Positions 32,147-44,610 of a stretch of 64,000 nucleotides of DNA are shown here, in pieces. The stretch is from Stereocaulon alpinum (lineage: Eukaryota; Ascomycota; Lecanoromycetes; Lecanorales; Stereocaulaceae), in assembly GCA_018257865.1 (NCBI GenBank), contig JAEUBA010000051.1, positions 173,362-237,361 on the forward strand. Reading direction: 5' to 3'. Numbering within the stretch: position 1 is the first letter of the stretch; each line of letters begins with the position of its first letter. The position numbers were made by a program, and so were the translations under genes. The notes under the pieces are model-generated. The model was not told where the DNA came from and made no database searches. It saw nothing but the letters and a program-made list of their open reading frames with translations.

Positions 32147-35100
32147 TAGCAAAAGTTTTAGAAAGTCGAAAAAACAGTGCTAATCGACGCTAAATCTAGT
32201 AATTAGCTAGTATAGAAACGGGCCTGTAAGGCTAAGTAACGTTATAATCTAATTAGTTAGATTACAGCTTCTCTTTCTACTTAAGTGTTTATCTTTAACT
32301 CGATAGCGTTGCTGTCTACTAATTACTTTAACGCCTAATAGCAGCGCTCCTTAGTTATAGCGTCTGCTGGGTTATAATTACTATTAATCTACCGCACCTT
32401 ATTAATTTCCCTTCTCTCGTAGGACTGCCGTAGTCCTATTATATTAATTATTAGGCGTTTCTCAGCGGTAGTACTAAGCTGTATAATATAATCGTATAGA
32501 GAATAGGAGTCGGTATATAGAATTAGTAGGATCTTCGCCTAAGTAATACCCTTAATAATAGATTATAGGGTAGTAGTAATATCGAACCCTACTACTATTA
32601 TATATAGCTCTAAAGCCAGCACCGATCTTATAACTCTCTTATATTTAGTGCTACTCTAGTAGATAATATTACCGCTAATATTAATAGTCGATTCACCTAG
32701 CTATTACTCGTTAGTAAGGATAATAACGTACCTAATCTAGGAGCTAAGGTTAGCGTTATTAGCGAAGGCTGCGTCGACGAAGACTAGTAGTTTTAGCTTT
32801 TCTAAAGCAAGCTTAATAAATTGCAGCCCTTAGCGGTAGTTCTCCTTTTACTAATTCAGCTATTTATTTAACTAATTAGCGTCTTCTTTCGCTGGCTGAG
32901 TGATTTAGGCTGCTTTAGACAGTGTAAAGGCTATCTCTAGTTAATATATAGAGGCTATGTAGGCGCCTTAAGCCCTTTCCTTAATATATTGCGATTTAAT
33001 ATCGCTAGCGGTGGCGGTATCGATCGTGTTAATCTTACTGTATTACCGTTGCTGCGAGAGCTTTAGAATATCGCCGTTGCTAGAAAAAGTTTTATTGGAA
33101 ATAGTAGTGCCGTTGAATTAGAGGTCGTTTTCTTTATCCAGCTTCTTAATTAGCTTTGCTGGAAAGCTTATATTAAGGCGTGCTTGCTCTTCCAGCTCTA
33201 AGTATTCGGTTGTCCCGCAGAATAGTAAGTTGTTAGTTTACAGGCCAACGATCGCCTACTCAGAGAATATAAGGTATAGATTAAATAAGGAGACGGTAAG
33301 GCCTAGCTTTTTAATATAGTAGTTATAATAGGTCCTAAACTAATACGTCCCTACCTCTAAGACGCTATATAGCGGGCGGACTACTTTTAGTATATTATCT
33401 CCTAGGTTAGTACCTTACGGCGGTTTTATATAGACTAGGCGGCTTAGTACTAAAGTTAACTATATATAAGCTTATAAGATATCGCGTACGTAGAGGTCTT
33501 ATAGTAGAATTACGGCGAGGCAAATAATAAGGCGCTAGCTAGTATATTAAATTATTAGTAACTACGTTAGCACCTCCTTCTTACCTTTATTATTATAGGC
33601 TTAGACGACTAGTTTAGACTTTTCGAATAGTATAGTACTATCCTACTTAATATTATCGACGAATCGGCAGCTAAAGATACGGGTATTTAGCGGTATATTA
33701 TACTTGCTAATAACCTTAAAGACTCCTTTAGTAATAAGGCCGTCGATTTCTTTTCGGCGGGAGTTAATAAATAGGCTATTTAGTAAGCGAATAGCGCCTT
33801 CCGACCGTAGCTTTATTAATAGCTCGATATCTAATTATTCCTTTTCAGTAAGGTGAGTGTAGCGGGCAGGTAGGTATCGCTATTACTACGGGTTTTAGCG
33901 TATAGCAGTAGCTTCCTCAGCTGGTAGGTCTACTTAAATTATAGGAGGCGGTTGCTTAGTTATAGGAGGCTAAGGATTAACTAAGTAAGGCTTAACTAAG
34001 GTAATTCGGAAGGTTATAGGGCTGCTACTAAGTTTAACCGTATAGGCTTAATCTTCTATAGCGAGTAATTAGTAGGGTCCTTTCTATCCTTTACCTTCTC
34101 GCTAGACTAGAACGTCGCTACTAATAGTAGCGTCTAGGATAGCGTTACTTTATAGACCGTTATAGTAGCGTAAGGCTTCAGTAATATCTCTCTTTACTAG
34201 TAATTCTAATACTTCTTTTATTATACGTTTAATAGCCTTACCTTATTCCGCAATTAATAGGTGTATAGGGTCTAATTTAGTAAGCTTTAGAAACGTACTA
34301 AATAGAAGTAGCGTAGGAGTCAGCCTATTAGGTCTAGCTGTATTATTAATTACCTTAATAGCGATTTATAAGGCGAATTGCTTACCTAGTAGTAGTAGGT
34401 CTTTTTAGATAATATTATAAGCACGCCTAAGAGGTACGTAGTAGCGTTTAATTAGACTAATTAAGTAGTATACTTTAACAGGGACGTATTTTAATTCAAT
34501 TACTATCCCTTTTACCTTAGAGGCGAATTCGGTGCTAATAAATTACTTGCTAGCGTTATAGACTAGTATATCTAGTAGTCTAATATAAGTATTAATCCAG
34601 CAGGCCCTTAGTGTATCCTATACCGTTTCTGCTAAAATATCCTTCAGAAAGCGGGCGGTTTAGAAGCGCGTAGCCTTATTAACTATATATAGGACTAAGG
34701 CCGTAGGGCTATCTAAGTATATAATATTAATTATCACTAAGTGATTAAATTGCAGGTCGTTTTTAATAGTGAATTTAAACCTTCCTAGCGATCTTCTATA
34801 TTTCTAGTAAGTTAAGTAGAACTTACCTAGTTAATTAATAGCGTCCTAGTCGAAACGGTAGCTAGAGCGCTTTAGCAGGCGTACTAAGCGTGTTATTAAT
34901 AGGTGGCTGAAGCGGCGGTATAGATATCGAAGATCCTACTCTGTTAATTAGCTGCTTGCAACGCCGTTATTAGTATAGGCGTTGATATAGGCGTTTGCTA
35001 GCGACGTTCCCTATATAAGGAATAGGTAACTGTATAGCCTTATAATAGGGACTTATCTATTACTACTAACTAAGTAATTAGTAAGGTTATTAAAATAAAA

Positions 35101-37116
35101 ACCTACCTAATCGAGGTCTCGCAGGCAGAGAAGGAATAGTATATTAGCGTTAATAATATAGAATTCGATAACACTAATTAGTAAATTAACGGTAATAGTA
35201 CCTTTTAATAAGGCGTCGCTAATACCGAATTTAAACCTAGCGCTGCTAGCCTTATCGGTGTTAATATTAACGTCTTACTTACGCCGTAGTGCTAAATATT
35301 AATTATAGCCTGCTAAGGAGTTGTAGGTAGCGCCTATATCGATTATAAGGCCGTAGAAGTAGCTATCGCCGTATCTTTTAGCGGGGCGGTGAGTTACTTC
35401 TCCCTAGATATTAATATTAATATTATCCTAGATAGATAATACCTTAGTAACGGTATATAAAGTCGCTTAATTAGCTAGCTTTTGGTATACAGCCTTGCTA
35501 TTAATTGCACCTATTAATATTAGAAATACCTCACCGTTACCTTAGTTAGGTAGGTCAATAGGTTGGTCTTTAGTAGTATTCTCCTCCTTAGTAGTACTAC
35601 CTTCGCTGCCGCCTTCCCTTTCGCCTTTAATATCGGTGAGGTATTGCCTAAGGTGGCGTTAATATTCTTCTTTAGGGTAGTTAGTTAACTAGCAGCCTTC
35701 CTTCTTATAGACGAAGTATCGCTTTTTATTCGTCGAATTACTAAAGTTATATCTTAACTTACTTAGATATCTAGATTTACTACGGCTGCTAGATTAGCGG
35801 TTATAACTGCGACTGCTAGATTCGCGGTTTTAGTAGCGGCGGTTAGTATATATTATTTCGCTTAGCGATAAGACGCTACAGCGGTCTTATAAGGCTATAG
35901 ATAATTAGAGGTCTTAAATAAGGTTTTATATAGTATCCGGTAGTTTTTGATAGACGATCTCGTAGGTAGGTATAGACTTATAAGTAGTAATTATCTTTTA
36001 GTAGATAAAGCTATCCCTATAAAGGTTCTTATCTAGGCTATATTATAGTTCTCTTAGTCTTAATATTATAGTATCTAGGGACTCTATTAGGGTCTTATCT
36101 TTATTATAGTTAATAAATAGTTATAAGGATACGCTATTCTATTTATTAAAGCAGGCGATTTAGTATTCTCTTTCTTTAAAGTTTCCTTTAAAGGTAAGCT
36201 GCAGTAAGTCTAGGTTTATTACTAAGAAGGAAGATTAGTTATTAAAGTAGAAATTAAGTATATCGCTAGTTAGTATATACTAAAACGCTATATATAGCTT
36301 AGTCGACGGTATCCTTACGTTAGAGGCAGTAGTTAAGAAGATCTTTAGCTTATAGTTAAAGGAGTTATTCCTTCTATTATATTTTATCTCGTCCGTATAG
36401 AGCTTAGCTAACGCGGTGAGTTCTTGAGAAAGGTTTTGCTCCTAGTAATTAGTAATAGCGTTAGAGATCTTAAAACTATTAATTAGGGCCGTTTGGAAGG
36501 GTGTCTGGGAGAGTTGATATTGCCTAGCCCTAACTAGTGTTTCGGTTTTAAATGAGGCAGGCGTGCTAGGCATGTTGGAATTATTTCCTGAGGCGGGCGT
36601 GCCAGGCGTATTGGAGTTGCCAGTAGAGTTAGCGTTAGACTTCTTTACTAGCTTTAGTACGTTAGCAGGCTATTTAGGCTACGTTAGTTAGTCTACTAGC
36701 CTTGCTAAGTGTTTATAGACGTGAGTTGTATCCTTAGGCGTATAGACGTTACGGTTAAAAAGGAGGTTCCTAAGGTCTTATATCAGCGCTTTATCTACCT
36801 TCTTAAATAAGGCCTTATCCTAATCGCTGAAGTCTTAGATGAAGTTTAGCTATAGATCGTGCCCTTCTTCTTCGTAATTTTAGTAGTAATTTGTTATATG
36901 CTTGACGAATAGTCCTAGGCCGTTGGCTGAGGTCTTTTTAGGGTTATTAAGGACGACTCCTATTAATATAACTATCGCCTCCTGTAGCTCTTCAGTAGCT
37001 GGTTGCGCTATAGTGGGGTTAGGCGTTGCAGCGGAGGCCTAGTGTTGCAGGTGAGGTTTTAGTGTTACAGTTGAAATTTTCTTTACCTTGCTGATCTGAG
37101 GTCGATAACTGATCAG

Positions 37117-37320
37117 TGTCGGTAGACCCTCTTGCTGAGTTCTACCGATTAGTAGGTGCTTGATCCCCTATTACCTGCCCCGGACAACCTGATTAGCAGG
37201 GTGTCTATTAGGCTTGGTAAACTGGGGATTGATTGAATCTAGCTAGCTAAGCTATGGTGTTTTATCTAGGAGTTGGCGCCAAGCCGCTTATTGCGGAGCG
37301 GAGTAATATTATTCCGACAG
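37117..37320 (-). repeat. LTR (right copy)
   Basis: 204 bp, TGTCGG to CCGACA, with an intact TG...CA. Followed by the GTTAA target duplication. Confidence 0.92.
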
Positions 37321-37325
37321 TTAAG

Positions 37326-38601
37326 ATCCAAGCTCGTGGTGTAGAGGAGTTCTTATGGCTGATGGTACGACAAGGCTGCGAGGCCCAAGAAAGCTCGCAT
37401 AAACTGGAGATCAATATAATATCAATAAAGACCATGTACCACAAGCAAATTGAATGCAAGGAAAAGCCGCACGTGATGGCTTCGTGTATGATTTTTGACG
37501 TCGCAATCCATTAGCTTGATTATAATTGTCCGAGACCACTTCCAGAGCAGAAGCAGCTGCATTAGTGGCTTCCTTATTCAGTCACGCTGTATGGAACGAT
37601 AGGTGAGACGAGTGTGTAATTCGTTACATATCAAGCAGATGGGTAAGAGCGGCGTCTTTGTGCTCATGAGGCTCAAGACTGGCCATTGAGAGGCCTGGAA
37701 ATTGTACTACTCGTTCATGATAGAAATGCTTGCATGAAGCAGTCAAGTTGTTCCCAATTAGCTATATAGCCTCAAGCCCACATCTTCCATGCGATACATC
37801 TTCTCCCTTTCTCTTTCCTCCACATACTACCATTCTGGGACATCGTTTCACGTCAATACAACTTCAACCCATCGTCCTCCCGTGGTCCTATGCCGCCACA
37901 TTGTCCCATACAATGGCATAGTTACCTACATCTTCAACGTCGACAACATGCTGTATCGCATAGGCGCCTGTCCAATGTTTCGTAATGGAGGAGTCTCAGT
38001 TCAGGCTATTGATAGGCGGGCCAAGGCATTGGGAGGGCCGACGGCTACAAGTCGATGGTAAGCAATATCAGGCAAGGATGGTACGGCGAATTAAGACGCT
38101 GACGTTGTCAATCCTGCAGTCCAATGAGTGGAACATCGCTGTCATGGAGTACAATTAGGTGGCCGGTACAGCGGCATGGCAATCTGCACGATATTGTCAA
38201 ATTCGTCGTGGCGTTTCATATCACGCCGAATACTGTTGCGAGGGCGCCGGCGCATAGCAAGAATTCAGCCAACGGGTTCCAAGCTGGGTGTCTTCTTCAG
38301 AGATAAGTGCTTGTTGTGTTGTATGTTCCGGATAGGGCCTTGAATATGGAGTAATGAGAGCTGCTGTGCGGACTTGTGGACTTAGTTAGGAACATATGGC
38401 TTGGACGAAGAGAATCGTCATTGATATGCAGAGCATGGCCTGGTACAAGAAAGATTTCTTGCGATGCGGCAAATACGCTGCGTTATCCCATAGGCTTCTG
38501 TCTTAACATGACCCATGACTTAGCCAAGTCAATTCTACTGATACACCTCGACGCCACCATAAGTGCCTTTTGGTACAACTGAATGCCATTGCCTCCCATG
38601 C
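37326..38601. other. intergenic, no supported gene
   Basis: Normal base composition resumes abruptly after the retrotransposon. Short frames only. It includes the 3' flank of RPB3. Confidence 0.4.
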
Positions 38602-39749
38602 TCATTGATTCCAACCACTCTGACCGTAAGGTGTGGCGCCATATGGCGTCGCTCCACCACCCCACTGACTCGTCGCGCCTGGGTTGACGTATGGTGTCGT
38701 ATATCCTTGGTCCACACCATAGTCTCCACCTTGCATCCCATCCGGCTCCTGACCTCCAAAGCCATCACCACCTGCATCCCCATTCCTGTTCTCGTCACCT
38801 GCAAGCTCTTGTAGGACTGCCGCGAGTTTTTGTTGCATGACCTTGATGCCTTGCTGAACAACTGCATCGGGTTCGAGGTTGCCTATCGATTCGAGATCGA
38901 AAAAGAATCGGTTAGGAACAGCGTTGTAATCGAAGGTTTCGTCATCTTGTTGAGGGCCGCCTTCACTTTCCCAGCTAGCATTCCTGTCGTCGACGGGCCT
39001 GTGAAGATGATCATCAGCTACGGACAGAGTTCCAGTATCGGTTGGTTTGTATGCGGCATTGAAGAGGTCTTACCATTCTTTAACTGGATCTATCTCGTAC
39101 CAGTAGTCAAGATGTCTCAACTTATTATTCGGGTCATATTCGAAGCCAATAGCGCTCGTAGGTGCCCATTTCGCATGCTCCTTCGCGATGCCTTTCTTCG
39201 CTATGCATTTCATGCGCACCTCTTGCCCCTTTCTCAGTTTGCATATTACGGACCCCAAGCCCGCTTCATCAGTGATCACAGGATTGCCCACCCATTCGTT
39301 TGGCCTAGGTTCCGCAACCACCAGATCCCTGGCATAGACTTTCATAATCTCGTCACCCGTGCATTTTGCGTGCATTGTGAGCGTAACGCTGCAGTTCTCG
39401 CAGTACTGATCGCAGTCGCAGTCACGGGTGTAGAGCACGTCTTCGATCTGTTTCGAGTTTAAAGGTATGAGGCCAAGACGATGGGCTATGAATTCATCGG
39501 CGAGGACTGAAGTATTTTCGTCTACTTCCACGAGATCGATGGCCATGGTTGGGACTTCAGCGAGCATAGTGCGGCGGAGGGAGTTGGCGAAGGCGAGGTC
39601 AACATGTTCGAGGACAAAGTCGGCTCGATTAGGGAATGACTGTATAGACAGAAGTAAGAGAGAGGTATGATTCAGAGGAGCAGTATCTTCACCTCTCGTA
39701 TTATGACTCGAGGCCCGACCTGGTCAATATCCATCGCTCCATAGTCCAT
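38602..39749 (-). CDS. RPB3: RNA polymerase II third-largest subunit
   Basis: Core assembly subunit (alpha-like, partner of RPB11) in the nucleus. Exons 39749-39693, 39639-39074 and 38998-38602 encode 339 aa. Introns are 53 nt (GTGAAG...ACAG) and 75 nt (GTAAGA...ACAG). Signature text: VDLAFANSLRRTMLAEVPTM, then AIDLVEVDENTSVL, DEFIAHRLGLIPL, and the zinc-binding cysteine cluster CDCDQYCENC. After the second splice, NRFFFDLESIGNLEPDAVVQ gives the C-terminal alpha-like dimerisation region. The tail is Gly/Tyr/Gln-rich (GGATPYGATPYGQSGWNQ), longer than in yeast. Divergent from LSM1, with 350 bp between the ATGs. Confidence 0.95.
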
Positions 39750-40099
39750 GGCGAAGACTTTGGCCACTCAGGACCTTTCACTTCAGGTACTTTTGCTCAT
39801 ACAATGATACTTGCGGGCTATTCAGTTCACTATCGGAGCTTTGTTACACAGCTCTGAGATTGTATCAGCTCGTCAAGTCATTGAAGTTCAAGCCTTTGAG
39901 TTAAGAAATGCTTCACGAAAACCGTTGCATAAGGCTGAGACCCTTGCCTGCACTAGAACGGGAGCAGCCGTCGCGCTAGAAGTCCATGTAGCATTTGCTT
40001 CGATGATGCATTGAGAGCTATATGGGGCAAACGATCCTTTCCTCTCTACGCCCAGCGCAATGGACATAATCTGACACGATAACGCATCCAACCTAGCCC

Positions 40100-40847
40100 A
40101 TGGAGAATCTTTCCATACAAGACTTGCCGCCAACAGGAGGTCCTAACCATGTGCAACCACCTCCTGGCGGCCCTCCGCAGCTTCCACCGCAAGTACGCTG
40201 ACCTGTTTGGTTCCCGTTGACGTGCAGACACTGACCAATTAGATGTTCACGACTGCAGCCCAGCTACTAGACCTAACAGACAGTGAGACACCCTTCGAAC
40301 TTGACGCCACACAACAAAGCGAGGGCGAGGATCACGATAGCTGACCGAGGCGAGCGCCGTTACAATAACTACAGAGAAGCTAGTACTTGTTTTACGAGAT
40401 GGAAGGAAACTTATTGGAGTATTGAGGAGTTGGGACCAATTTGGTATATACGTCTTTGCGCGCATCTGGGTTAGTGCTGAGAGCGAGCTTCTACAGCCAA
40501 TCTAGTACTACAAGACACCATCGAGCGCACCTTCGTCCAGGATGTCTACTCTGACATCGTCAGAGGCATCTACTTAGTCCGCGGAGAGAATGTCTTACTA
40601 CTCGGCGAGATTGTAAGGACACCGTCACTCCTCCTGGGCGCTAGCCACTGACGTCTTTTATCTTCCTACATAGGACCTGGACAAAGACGACTACATACCT
40701 GAGCAGTTCCACCAAGTCTCCGCAGAGGAAGCGCACGCGTTGACGGTCAAGGAAGCGAAAGATAGAAAACAAATCGATAAGGCCAAAGCGAAGAAGTTGC
40801 AATCGTTGGGCTTCGAAGTCGAACATACTGGCGAGATCTTGTTCTGA
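40100..40847 (+). CDS. LSM1: Sm-like protein of the Lsm1-7 mRNA decay ring
   Basis: Cytoplasmic Lsm1-7/Pat1 complex, which binds deadenylated mRNA 3' ends and promotes decapping. Five exons: 40100-40192, 40243-40282, 40375-40443, 40497-40612 and 40674-40847 (163 aa). All join in frame across introns of 50, 92, 53 and 61 nt. Sm1 motif: KKLVLVLRDGRKLIGVLRSWDQFANLVL. Sm2 region: DIVRGIYLVRGENVLLLGEIDLDKD. The Pro-rich N-terminus (LPPTGGPNHVQPPPGGPPQ) and charged C-terminal helix (EEAHALTVKEAKDRKQIDKA) are typical of fungal Lsm1, which distinguishes it from Lsm8. Confidence 0.94.
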
Positions 40848-41423
40848 GGGCTACCGAAGATATCGAATATGCAACGGCTAAGGGACGAACGCACAAGTGC
40901 AGTTCTTGGTGATTGCCTACCATAGGGCGACTACTTATGGAGACGTCGCGTAGAAGCAGAATATTGTGAAACGCTTCTACCGGCATGAAGTTGAATGACT
41001 AGATATCAGTCTACGTTGATTCAACGTGGTCACATTTGCAACTGTCTTTGTTGCACGTCACGCGCGAGCCTGTGCAGCGATATTATTCTCAGCATCTTCT
41101 GCCACCTGAGTCTCCAGCCTAGAAACGGAAAGACCTGTGTAGCAATACTCTGTCTAATCCCCTGTGCTACCGAATGATGGTAGGATAAATGAGATCGGCA
41201 CGCAATACTGCTATGCTCAACACTCAAATTCGTCGTTTGTCCCACGATATTACTTGTCCTACCCTACTCCCCATACAAAAGAGCTCTCCCCCACAGGAAG
41301 AAACAAACACCCCTCACTTCAACCTCTACAAGATTTGGGAGGAAAGCTCACAAAACCCCTCCATTAGCTACATCTTATGTTACATCACTTGTCCACACGC
41401 CCCAGCATCAACCCACCAACACC
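40848..41423. other. intergenic, no supported gene
   Basis: 3' flank of LSM1 and promoter of the small gene at 41424. No gene is seen. Confidence 0.4.
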
Positions 41424-41923
41424 ATGGAGTCCGAATACATCCAGCGTCTCATCAACGAAATAGCAACCAGCGAGTACCTTCTAAAGCAATGCATAGAAGC
41501 CATAGTAAGTACACTCCCTTACTGCACTCTTCTGGAGGCTCGACTAACCACCTAGCCTAGTATGGCTGGGCATACCGTATCTCCGACCTCGCGTCCAAGC
41601 TAAGGCTGGATGCAAAGTGGACGCAGCATACAATTACCACACTTGAAGCCCAATCAAAACCACGAGTGATCCTGCGGAAAGTGCCGAATGTGGTGAGGTC
41701 ATTTAGTACTGTTATTGTTAGAAACCATGAAGGCGCTATTCTTTGGGAGTCTTGTAGATTGGGTGGAGATATGGTGGATGGGTATAGTGTTGGGCTGGTC
41801 CCGGCGGGTTGTGAGGTGGTTTTTGTCAACGTCTATGTTAAGTTCTTTTGTGTTTGGGGTTGGGGTAAGGAGGGCAAGGGGGATCAGGAGATGGTTGATG
41901 CTGAAGGCGGCGAAGATGGTTAG
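41424..41923 (+). CDS. small protein of unknown function
   Basis: Exons 41424-41504 and 41561-41923 encode 147 aa. The 56-nt intron (GTAAGT...CTAACC...CCTAG) joins a helical N-terminus (YIQRLINEIATSEYLLKQCI) to YGWAYRISDLASKLRLDAKW. A central strand-rich part (RVILRKVPNVVRSFSTVIVR) follows. The last 40 residues become Val/Phe/Gly-rich and look less coding-like, so the 3' end may be mis-modelled. No family is recognised. Confidence 0.5.
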
Positions 41924-42462
41924 GAGGTGGGAACGCGGTTTGGTTGATCAAGCTTTGATTAAAGCCCGAAGTAAGGGAGAAATTTAGATGCTAAGAGTAT
42001 GGCAACTGGAATAGTATGGTTACCTGGACTTTCATGACGGCACAAATCTATTATGTTCATGTAAAAATTGTCTCCTTGAAGGTCCGTTTTTGTGGGATCT
42101 TGGAAAGAGATACCCCATCAAGCTGGCACAACGTGACAACAGGGGCCACCCCGAAACCGCGAGCCGGCAATCCCATTGACCCGCAGCTTTATAATTAGAT
42201 TTTGGTTCCCGAATTCGCACATTGTCCTACATTATCGCACAGCATGATGTTTATGCAATTTCGTTCTGTTATGTCGACATAGATGCTAGCCATAATTTAC
42301 AGGCTAGCTGAGGCGCTAAGGCAGCGAGAATTTGGATTCACTGATCCGTTTACAACAGCCTACACTTCTTCTCACTATGGATGATGCTACCCAGTAGGCT
42401 TAATTTTAACCAACCCCTGCATTGATGGAAGCTTTATCTGAAGGAAACCGATCAGCTCCAAT
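41924..42462. other. intergenic, no supported gene
   Basis: Nothing recognised. Likely promoter of the RNase H-fold gene. Confidence 0.4.
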
Positions 42463-43152
42463 ATGGGTATCAACTACCATACCCCATCAGAGTGCGGACA
42501 GCCTTCGACGCCCCGCAAATGGAGAGCAGACCGTAAATTCAGCCCAGTGGAGATATACGGTAAAGACCAGGATTTGGATAAGATTGGATGGCAAGCCGGC
42601 TATTCAATATCGGTAGCTTGTCCACGTGCAGAATACAAATGCGCAGATTGCGGAAGCCCTTCAGTCCATGTAGGAGCTCTCGTTGTTGCCGTTGACGGGA
42701 CCTGCAGAAGCACCCCACAGGTTTGGGGTCCTTCTGCTATTGGCGTGTATTTCGCAAAAGATTCACCATGGAATGTCGTCAAACGGCGGAACAAGCCCAT
42801 TGCTACGAGTCAGACTGCCGAACTCCAGGCTTGCATGGCTGCGCTTGAGATGGCTGTAATCATCAAGGAGAAGACGCTGGAACAAGAGCTCAGTCAGATC
42901 ATTATCAAAGCCCATTCGGATTATGTATGCAAGGGTATGACGGAATGGACTGCCAAGTGGACCAGGAATGGCTGGAAGAATGCTAAGGGCTTGCCTGTTG
43001 CGAATGGAGAACTGTTTCAAGAGGTAGAGATGAAGATCAGGGATCTCAACGAAATGGGTGTTGAGATCTTGTTCTGGCAGGTGACGAGGTCACAGAATCA
43101 GGATGCTGAGGACCTTGCGAACTCTGCTTTCGACGGCGTTCGCAGGCCTTAG
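42463..43152 (+). CDS. RNase H-fold protein
   Basis: A single exon encodes 229 aa from the first ATG. The RNase H carboxylates are all in place: Asp78 (ALVVAVDGTC), Glu120 (SQTAELQACMAAL), Asp153 (IKAHSDYVCKGM) and Asp217 (NQDAEDLAN). The WTRNGWKNAKGLPVANGELF segment is the usual basic handle/helix region. An upstream CADC pair near residues 60-63 is of unknown use. The family cleaves RNA in RNA:DNA hybrids. No hybrid-binding domain precedes it, so it belongs to the short RNase H-like proteins common in Pezizomycotina rather than full RNase H1. It lies far from the retrotransposon and is not part of it. Confidence 0.85.
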   Translation: MGINYHTPSECGQPSTPRKWRADRKFSPVEIYGKDQDLDKIGWQAGYSISVACPRAEYKCADCGSPSVHVGALVVAVDGTCRSTPQVWGPSAIGVYFAKDSPWNVVKRRNKPIATSQTAELQACMAALEMAVIIKEKTLEQELSQIIIKAHSDYVCKGMTEWTAKWTRNGWKNAKGLPVANGELFQEVEMKIRDLNEMGVEILFWQVTRSQNQDAEDLANSAFDGVRRP

Positions 43153-44610
43153 CATTGTGATCGACCTTCTGCCTTTGCCATGACGGAGACGAATCGAGGA
43201 TCCACACTCATTTCGCCAAGCATGCATCCAAGATTACAGACACAGTTGGCAGTCTCAAATAACGATCAACTACAGTCGCGATCACAATGGCAAAAGCCAC
43301 TGCAATCACGGCAATAACTCATAAACGTACTTGCAAAGGTTTTTCTCTCACTACTTAACCCTCAAAATCCTGGAACATTGATGCATTGGGATTCATTCAT
43401 CGTCTGGTTAGGGTTAGCAGACAAGGCACTCCATGAAAAGACCTCATGCAGTACCTTTATATGCCCTTCACAATACCCTCTGTACATACCTTAGGCGGAT
43501 GGTTTTCAGCACAGCAGCATATATCCTAAAGCCGGACGTGCCTCGAGGAAGCCGCAATGATGACTTTCAGCATTATCATATGGCTTGTAATTAGAATCTG
43601 TGAAAGCCTCGACTGCATTGCAGACGTATCTGCACTGCCTCAAGCCACTCGATAGCGAAGGAACAAAAGCCATGCATAGAAGGATCCGGCTCGCCAGAGC
43701 AACCAAATGGCACGTTCCGAACCCGAGTCCTACCCATCTCATCATTCCACGCTCAAGCGCTTCCTAATTTCTGTAATTTTTCCTTGGGTCCCTTGGTCTC
43801 AACTTATCATGGTCCTGAAGCTTGCCAGCAAAACCTCGGATGGCATCAAGCTCGCCATGGACGGCTGACGACCCGCTCAGCTCCAACGAACATCATTGCA
43901 ACGCCTCTTCGCCCGAATATACTTATGTTCACAGTTACCGTCAACCAATCCTCCGATGGGTAGCATGACCTGATCTTTGAGCGTGTCGTAGTTTCTCTAA
44001 GTATTACTGCGAACGAACTAGGTGCCAAGCCACTAACACCTAAGACTGCCCCAGGAGAACGCGCGCCAACAGCCCAGCAACACCTTCGCCTAACACTGGG
44101 TGTGCGGCTAAGCATTTTATGGAGCGTTGTTCCGGCTGCAATGAAATCGTTGCGGTCGTGTTTCAGATTTGAAGCCCCAAGTCATGGTCTGCATTCCGAG
44201 GGAGGGCCGCGACTGCACGCTAGACGGTTAGGAGCTCTCCTCCCGACGACCCGTAAGCATCACCGACCTGACTTACACAAGAATCAATCTAGGAAAAAAG
44301 TCTATCACTACGGTCTGGCTGTTGCTTGGCCCCAAAATACTCTGTATCCTTGACAGCAATTAACTCTGTGAACAATTAGGTATTGACTTCGCATCAGCCT
44401 TCCTGCCCCATTTGCGCTTTTCAGGCATCTTGACTGGACAGGTTGGGTATTCTACGCTTTGGCAATCGTTGTTTGATGAGTGATCTTGCACTCGACGGGG
44501 CCGCATGCGTAGATAAACTCAAAAGCTCATCGTCATTGATGTGGTGATCCTCCAACCCTTTCGTTGCCCCCCAGCCGAAGGTTCGGCTGGAATGTGGCGG
44601 GGGTCTAAGG
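43153..44610. other. intergenic, may hold first exon of the GT32 gene
   Basis: No complete gene. At about 44423-44475 the plus strand reads RHLDWTGWVFYALAIVV, a possible type II membrane anchor that could belong to an unresolved first exon of the glycosyltransferase. I could not find a convincing splice to connect it. Confidence 0.35.

Larger units (their letters stand above)
31943..37320 (-). mobile_element. RIP-degraded Ty1/copia-type LTR retrotransposon
   Basis: It is 5,378 bp long, bounded by 204-bp direct repeats (TGTCGG...CCGACA) and a 5-bp target duplication GTTAA (31938-31942 and 37321-37325). The interior is strikingly rich in TA dinucleotides and has no open frame longer than about 60 codons on either strand, as expected after RIP. 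On the minus strand at about 35740-35690 the reading KKRYFVYKKEGC resembles a gag zinc knuckle whose TGC/TGT codons became TAC/TAT. This places gag towards 37 kb and pol towards 32 kb, so the element runs leftward. Copia rather than gypsy is inferred from size, short LTR and knuckle text. Confidence 0.9.
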
